The notes beneath the pieces were generated by a model. It was not told the DNA's origin. It saw nothing but the letters and a program-made list of their open reading frames with translations, and did no database searches. A DNA stretch of 64,000 nucleotides from Leptospiraceae bacterium (GTDB lineage: Bacteria; Spirochaetota; Leptospiria; Leptospirales; Leptospiraceae): positions 744,001 through 808,000 of the forward strand of contig JADJFV010000001.1 of NCBI GenBank assembly GCA_016708435.1. Reading direction: 5' to 3'. Positions 60,249-64,000 of the stretch are shown one piece after another. Made by a program: the position numbers and the translations under genes. Position 1 is the first letter of the stretch, and every line of letters starts with the position of its first letter.

Positions 60249-63200
60249 ATGTTTACTCGCATAAAGTTCAGTCTAGTGCTGTTAATTATTCTTGCATCTT
60301 GTCAGAAAGGTGAGCAGGCGATTGATGGGAGCTTGAGACCTATTCCGAAAGCTGTAAAGGGTGTGATGGATTTACGGGTGCCTCGATCCGATTGCCGAAA
60401 TTCTACTGATTGTGTTGAAACTAAATCTATAAGCAGCAATCACTCGAAAACCGGATTTATTCCTTCAAAAATTACCAATTCTTACAAGGATGGGTGGGAC
60501 TTTGAAAAGGACGGCAGTATCGATCTAGATGGAGAATGGGAATTTTATTGGAAAGAGTTTGTTCCACCCAATTCCCTCCCAATGAGTAATGAGGAATTAC
60601 GAATAAAGAATGCAAAGACTGCCATTCCTCATTCCTCATTCCCCATTCCTAATTATATAACCGTTCCTTCTTCATGGAACAATCATAAAGTGAATGGCAA
60701 ACCTATTGGCAAAGATGGATTTGCCACTTACAGACTAAAGGTATATCTTGATAAGCCGTTACAGGGGCTAACACTAAAAACCGATCATATCGGGACAGCA
60801 TATAAGTTATGGGTCAATGGAAGACTTGTTACTGAGGTAGGCAAAGTATCCAATGATATAGAGATCGCAAACCCTGGATATTTAGTTAAGCCTTTTTTAC
60901 TCTCCGAATCATATCAAGAACTAGATATAATTCTTCAAGTATCAAATTATCACGATAGGAATGGAGGATTCTGGCGTTCGTTTGTCCTTGGGGCTAACGA
61001 GCGTATTGCGAATCGAGCTTTAGTAAATCACTTCTTGAGCTTTTTCTTATTTGGTTGTCTTGTCCTCATGGGAATTTATCATCTTGGTTTGTATAGCCTG
61101 AGAAAACAAGATACTTCTGCTTTCTGGTTTGGTCTCTTTTCTATTCTACTTTCACTCCGTCCTATATTAGTTGGAGAATCCATTCTTTATGCATTACTCC
61201 CTAGTTCATGGGTTCTACTTCACAAGATAGAATACTTAACTGTATACGCTGCACTTCCTTTATTTGCAAATTTTGTTCATTCCATTTTTCCTTTTGAATT
61301 TCAAATTAAAATAAAAATGTGGGTCAATTGGATTGGATTTCTTTTTAGTGCGTTTGTTATTCTAGCGCCTTCTTCCTATTATACGCAAACTTTAGTAATA
61401 TACCAAATATTCTTACTTGGGGCATGCCTACATTGCACATTTGTATTAATCAAAGCAGCAAAGAAAAATAGAATGGGTGCAAAGGTATTTCTAGCAGGAT
61501 GGATTTGTCTTTTTATCACCATCATCAATGATATACTCCATCACCAACTTTTAATATACACTGCTACTTTATTTCCACTTGGTTTTTTTATTTTTATTAT
61601 TTCGCAAGCTGTTGTCCTTTCCATGCGTTTTTCGCAAGCATTTAATCAATCAGAAGAATTGTCCAATGACTTGCAATCTCTTACGCAGAGTCTTGAAAAT
61701 AAAATTGCAGAAGGCGTAAGAGAACAAGAAAAATACAGTCAGTGTTTGCTAGAACTTAGCAAAAGTAAAACCATTGATACTAATGGATTGGAATCTGCAC
61801 TTCAAGAAGTAACCGAGGAATGTGCGAAAATTTTAGAAATCGGAAGATGTAGTATATGGGTGTTAAACGAAACTGGTTGCGAAATTAAATGTATAGATTT
61901 GTTTGAGTCCAAAGAAAATGTGCATAGCAAAGAACTAATCTTAAAACAGGTTGATTTTCCTAATTATTTTACATCTATAAAAGAAGGAGCAGTTTTGTCT
62001 GCGCCTGATATATACTCTCATTTTGCTACAAAAGATTTTACTAAATTGTATTCTCGGCAATTTGATATTCATTCATTACTCGACGCTCCAATACGTTCAG
62101 GTGGAAAGCTAATAGGCATTATCTGCTGTGAGCAAGTAGCCATTCAAAAGAATTGGACTCTAGAAGAAGAAAATTTTATTGTCTCTCTTGCCAATATTCT
62201 TGCTAGTTATTTTGAATTGAATGAGAGACAAGAGGCATTCTCAGAATTAACTGAAGCGAAGCAGGAAATTGAAGACTTAAATCAATTCACTCATTTAGTA
62301 AACTCTCTTTCTAGTTTAGATGATATATTTATTGAAGTCTCAAAGTATGCTCATAATAAATATAATATAGCAGGCACTTGGCTTTTTTTACCAGATGAAA
62401 AAAGAGAAAATCTATACACACATAAAGGATATAGTTATCAAAGAGTGGCTGATGAACATTATGCGCATCTAATAACTAAAAAGATTCCGCTCAAAGAAAA
62501 AGAGGGTGGGATGTTGTATGTAACCTTTAAAAGGAAAAAACCATTTTATCTAAGTAGAATACCAAAGAATGAATTTGAATTGGATCGTGAATTTGAAAAA
62601 GCACTTTCTATAAAGTCCTTTTTATATATACCGCTAGTTAGAAATGATAGCTGTATAGGAATTTTTGTTTTTTCTAATTTAGAAAAGGAAATGAAGCTAT
62701 CTAAGAAGGATGTTCGAAAATTTAGTAACCTCTGCTCTCAGATTGCAGGAACTGTTGATACAAATCATCTTTTACAGCAAGTTGATAAAGCACGCAAAGA
62801 AACAGAAAAACAAAATAACGAAACAGAAGCATTAAACAAACTAATTAAAAGCTTAAATGAGGACTTGAATCTAAATCATATCATGCAAAAAGTTTTAAAA
62901 TATGTGAATGATAAATTTGGGATTGAGCATTTTGCACTATATAAAACAAACCCAGAGAAAACTTCTATTCACCTCTTAGATATTTTTTTTCCAGATCATA
63001 TAATGGAAGAGGATCGCAATGAGATATTAAATTTTAAAATTCCAATTCAAAATGTAAAAGGCTCACATGCATTTGCATTCAAAGCCAGAAAACCTTTTTA
63101 CATTTCAAAGGTTAAAAAATATGGAGGAACGAAAGAAGAATTATTTATGTTAGAAAAATTTAACATAAAATCCATACTATTAATTCCTCTCCTTTTAAAT

Positions 63201-64000
63201 AATGAACCGATTGGAATATTAGATTTTTCTAATTCTGATAAAATGAATTTAACCAAAGAAGATATTACAAAACTTTCTATTCTAGGGGAACAGTTTGCAG
63301 GAATTATCTATGGCTCCAATTTATATAAGGAAGTCCAAAAAGCAAAAGAGCAAGCAGAAATAGAAAGCGGTTTAGCCATAATTGCACAAAATGAAGCTGA
63401 GCAGGAAAGAGAAAAATCAGAGCGGTTACTACTAAATATCCTTCCAGCGGAAGTTGCTAATGAACTGAAAGAAAAAGGATTTGTAGAGCCTGTGTATTTC
63501 GAAAATACAACTATTCTATTTACAGACTTTAAAGGTTTTACGCAAATTTCTGAAGGATTAACACCGCAGGAGCTAATCAAAGAACTGGACGACTGTTTTT
63601 CTCAATTTGACCACATTATAGAGCATAATAATCTCGAAAAATTAAAGACAATAGGCGATAGTTATATGTGTGCGGGAGGTTTACCAAAAGTAAACGCTAC
63701 TCACGCAGTAGATTCCTGCCTCGCAGCTCTTGAAATTCAAGCATTCATGAATCAGATGAAAGAGATTCGACAATCACAAGGATTTCCGTATTGGGAGTTA
63801 CGTCTTGGTATCCACTCAGGATCTGTGATTGCAGGTGTTGTTGGAGAGAAAAAATTTGCATACGATATTTGGGGAGACACTGTAAATACGGCAAGTCGTA
63901 TGGAGTCAAGTGGGACACCAGGAAAGATTAACATCTCTTATGCGACACAAGACTTAGTGAAACACCTATTTGACTGTGAGTCCCGTGGAGCGATGCAAGC
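60249..64000 (+). CDS. 7TM-DISM/GAF class III adenylate cyclase receptor (3' partial)
   Basis: The frame stays open from ATG 60249 to the window end, 1250 codons. There is a lipoprotein-like signal (LIILASC, Cys18); about 70-245 is a periplasmic 7TMR-DISM-type domain; about 255-460 is a seven-helix membrane domain (HLGLYSLRKQDTSAFWFGL); about 490-1030 is three GAF-type domains; then a coiled coil; and from about 1085 a class III cyclase. Metal Asp1093 (FTDFKGF) and Asp1137 (KTIGDSYM) and the adenine-selecting Lys1133 and Asp1206 (YDIWGDTVN) are present, so it should make cAMP. Residues about 115-140 derive from an ATTCCTCATTCC-type repeat. Confidence 0.88.
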   Translation, partial: MFTRIKFSLVLLIILASCQKGEQAIDGSLRPIPKAVKGVMDLRVPRSDCRNSTDCVETKSISSNHSKTGFIPSKITNSYKDGWDFEKDGSIDLDGEWEFYWKEFVPPNSLPMSNEELRIKNAKTAIPHSSFPIPNYITVPSSWNNHKVNGKPIGKDGFATYRLKVYLDKPLQGLTLKTDHIGTAYKLWVNGRLVTEVGKVSNDIEIANPGYLVKPFLLSESYQELDIILQVSNYHDRNGGFWRSFVLGANERIANRALVNHFLSFFLFGCLVLMGIYHLGLYSLRKQDTSAFWFGLFSILLSLRPILVGESILYALLPSSWVLLHKIEYLTVYAALPLFANFVHSIFPFEFQIKIKMWVNWIGFLFSAFVILAPSSYYTQTLVIYQIFLLGACLHCTFVLIKAAKKNRMGAKVFLAGWICLFITIINDILHHQLLIYTATLFPLGFFIFIISQAVVLSMRFSQAFNQSEELSNDLQSLTQSLENKIAEGVREQEKYSQCLLELSKSKTIDTNGLESALQEVTEECAKILEIGRCSIWVLNETGCEIKCIDLFESKENVHSKELILKQVDFPNYFTSIKEGAVLSAPDIYSHFATKDFTKLYSRQFDIHSLLDAPIRSGGKLIGIICCEQVAIQKNWTLEEENFIVSLANILASYFELNERQEAFSELTEAKQEIEDLNQFTHLVNSLSSLDDIFIEVSKYAHNKYNIAGTWLFLPDEKRENLYTHKGYSYQRVADEHYAHLITKKIPLKEKEGGMLYVTFKRKKPFYLSRIPKNEFELDREFEKALSIKSFLYIPLVRNDSCIGIFVFSNLEKEMKLSKKDVRKFSNLCSQIAGTVDTNHLLQQVDKARKETEKQNNETEALNKLIKSLNEDLNLNHIMQKVLKYVNDKFGIEHFALYKTNPEKTSIHLLDIFFPDHIMEEDRNEILNFKIPIQNVKGSHAFAFKARKPFYISKVKKYGGTKEELFMLEKFNIKSILLIPLLLNNEPIGILDFSNSDKMNLTKEDITKLSILGEQFAGIIYGSNLYKEVQKAKEQAEIESGLAIIAQNEAEQEREKSERLLLNILPAEVANELKEKGFVEPVYFENTTILFTDFKGFTQISEGLTPQELIKELDDCFSQFDHIIEHNNLEKLKTIGDSYMCAGGLPKVNATHAVDSCLAALEIQAFMNQMKEIRQSQGFPYWELRLGIHSGSVIAGVVGEKKFAYDIWGDTVNTASRMESSGTPGKINISYATQDLVKHLFDCESRGAMQ

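Overview
The window comes from a low-GC bacterium that looks like a spirochaete of the Leptospira group (inference). The grounds are the mreCD-PBP2-rodA block, a complete F-type ATP synthase operon, a Bat (MoxR/VWA) locus, many lipoproteins and a large GAF/adenylate cyclase receptor. No rRNA, tRNA or CRISPR array was seen.

Layout. 1-5.5 kb: cell-shape operon (mreC tail, mreD, mrdA, rodA, one unknown gene). 5.5-9.3 kb: a LolA-like protein, two LuxR-type regulators whose upstream regions share a 16-bp palindrome, and a possible toxin-antitoxin pair. 9.3-17.6 kb: an accessory zone with three lipoprotein genes, a RAYT-type (REP-associated tyrosine) transposase, at least eight copies of a 28-bp palindrome, three toxin-antitoxin modules and gene remnants. 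17.6-22.6 kb: ordinary genes (histidine kinase, FAD-linked oxidase, epimerase, TPR protein). 23.1-30.7 kb: a second accessory island with a BRO/DinD-like gene, a DUF4238 gene, two unknown genes and a 1289-residue protein. That protein joins seven zinc-finger-like repeats, an SF2 helicase and an Rrp8-like methyltransferase. A deleted paralogue and a truncated start copy lie in the same island. 31.8-38.9 kb: ATP synthase operon (atpI-like, atpB, E, F, H, A, G, D, C), with single-base frameshifts in atpB and atpG. 38.9-50.9 kb: SLBB protein, a very acidic repeat protein, a GAF/degenerate GGDEF protein, an MBOAT acyltransferase, an esterase-SGNH fusion, a TM2 protein and an oxidoreductase-SelD fusion. 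50.9-59.1 kb: Bat locus (MoxR, DUF58, two VWA proteins, a BatC-like TPR lipoprotein) with a dicarboxylate transporter between its parts. 59.1-64 kb: an ankyrin protein, a small cysteine protein and a class III adenylate cyclase receptor cut by the window end.

The strongest candidate for an undescribed system is the 24.3-30.7 kb gene run, centred on the helicase-methyltransferase fusion. Next is the RAYT/palindrome family, whose copies sit in frame inside lipoprotein signal regions and against stop codons. Functions are read from motifs only; no database search was possible.
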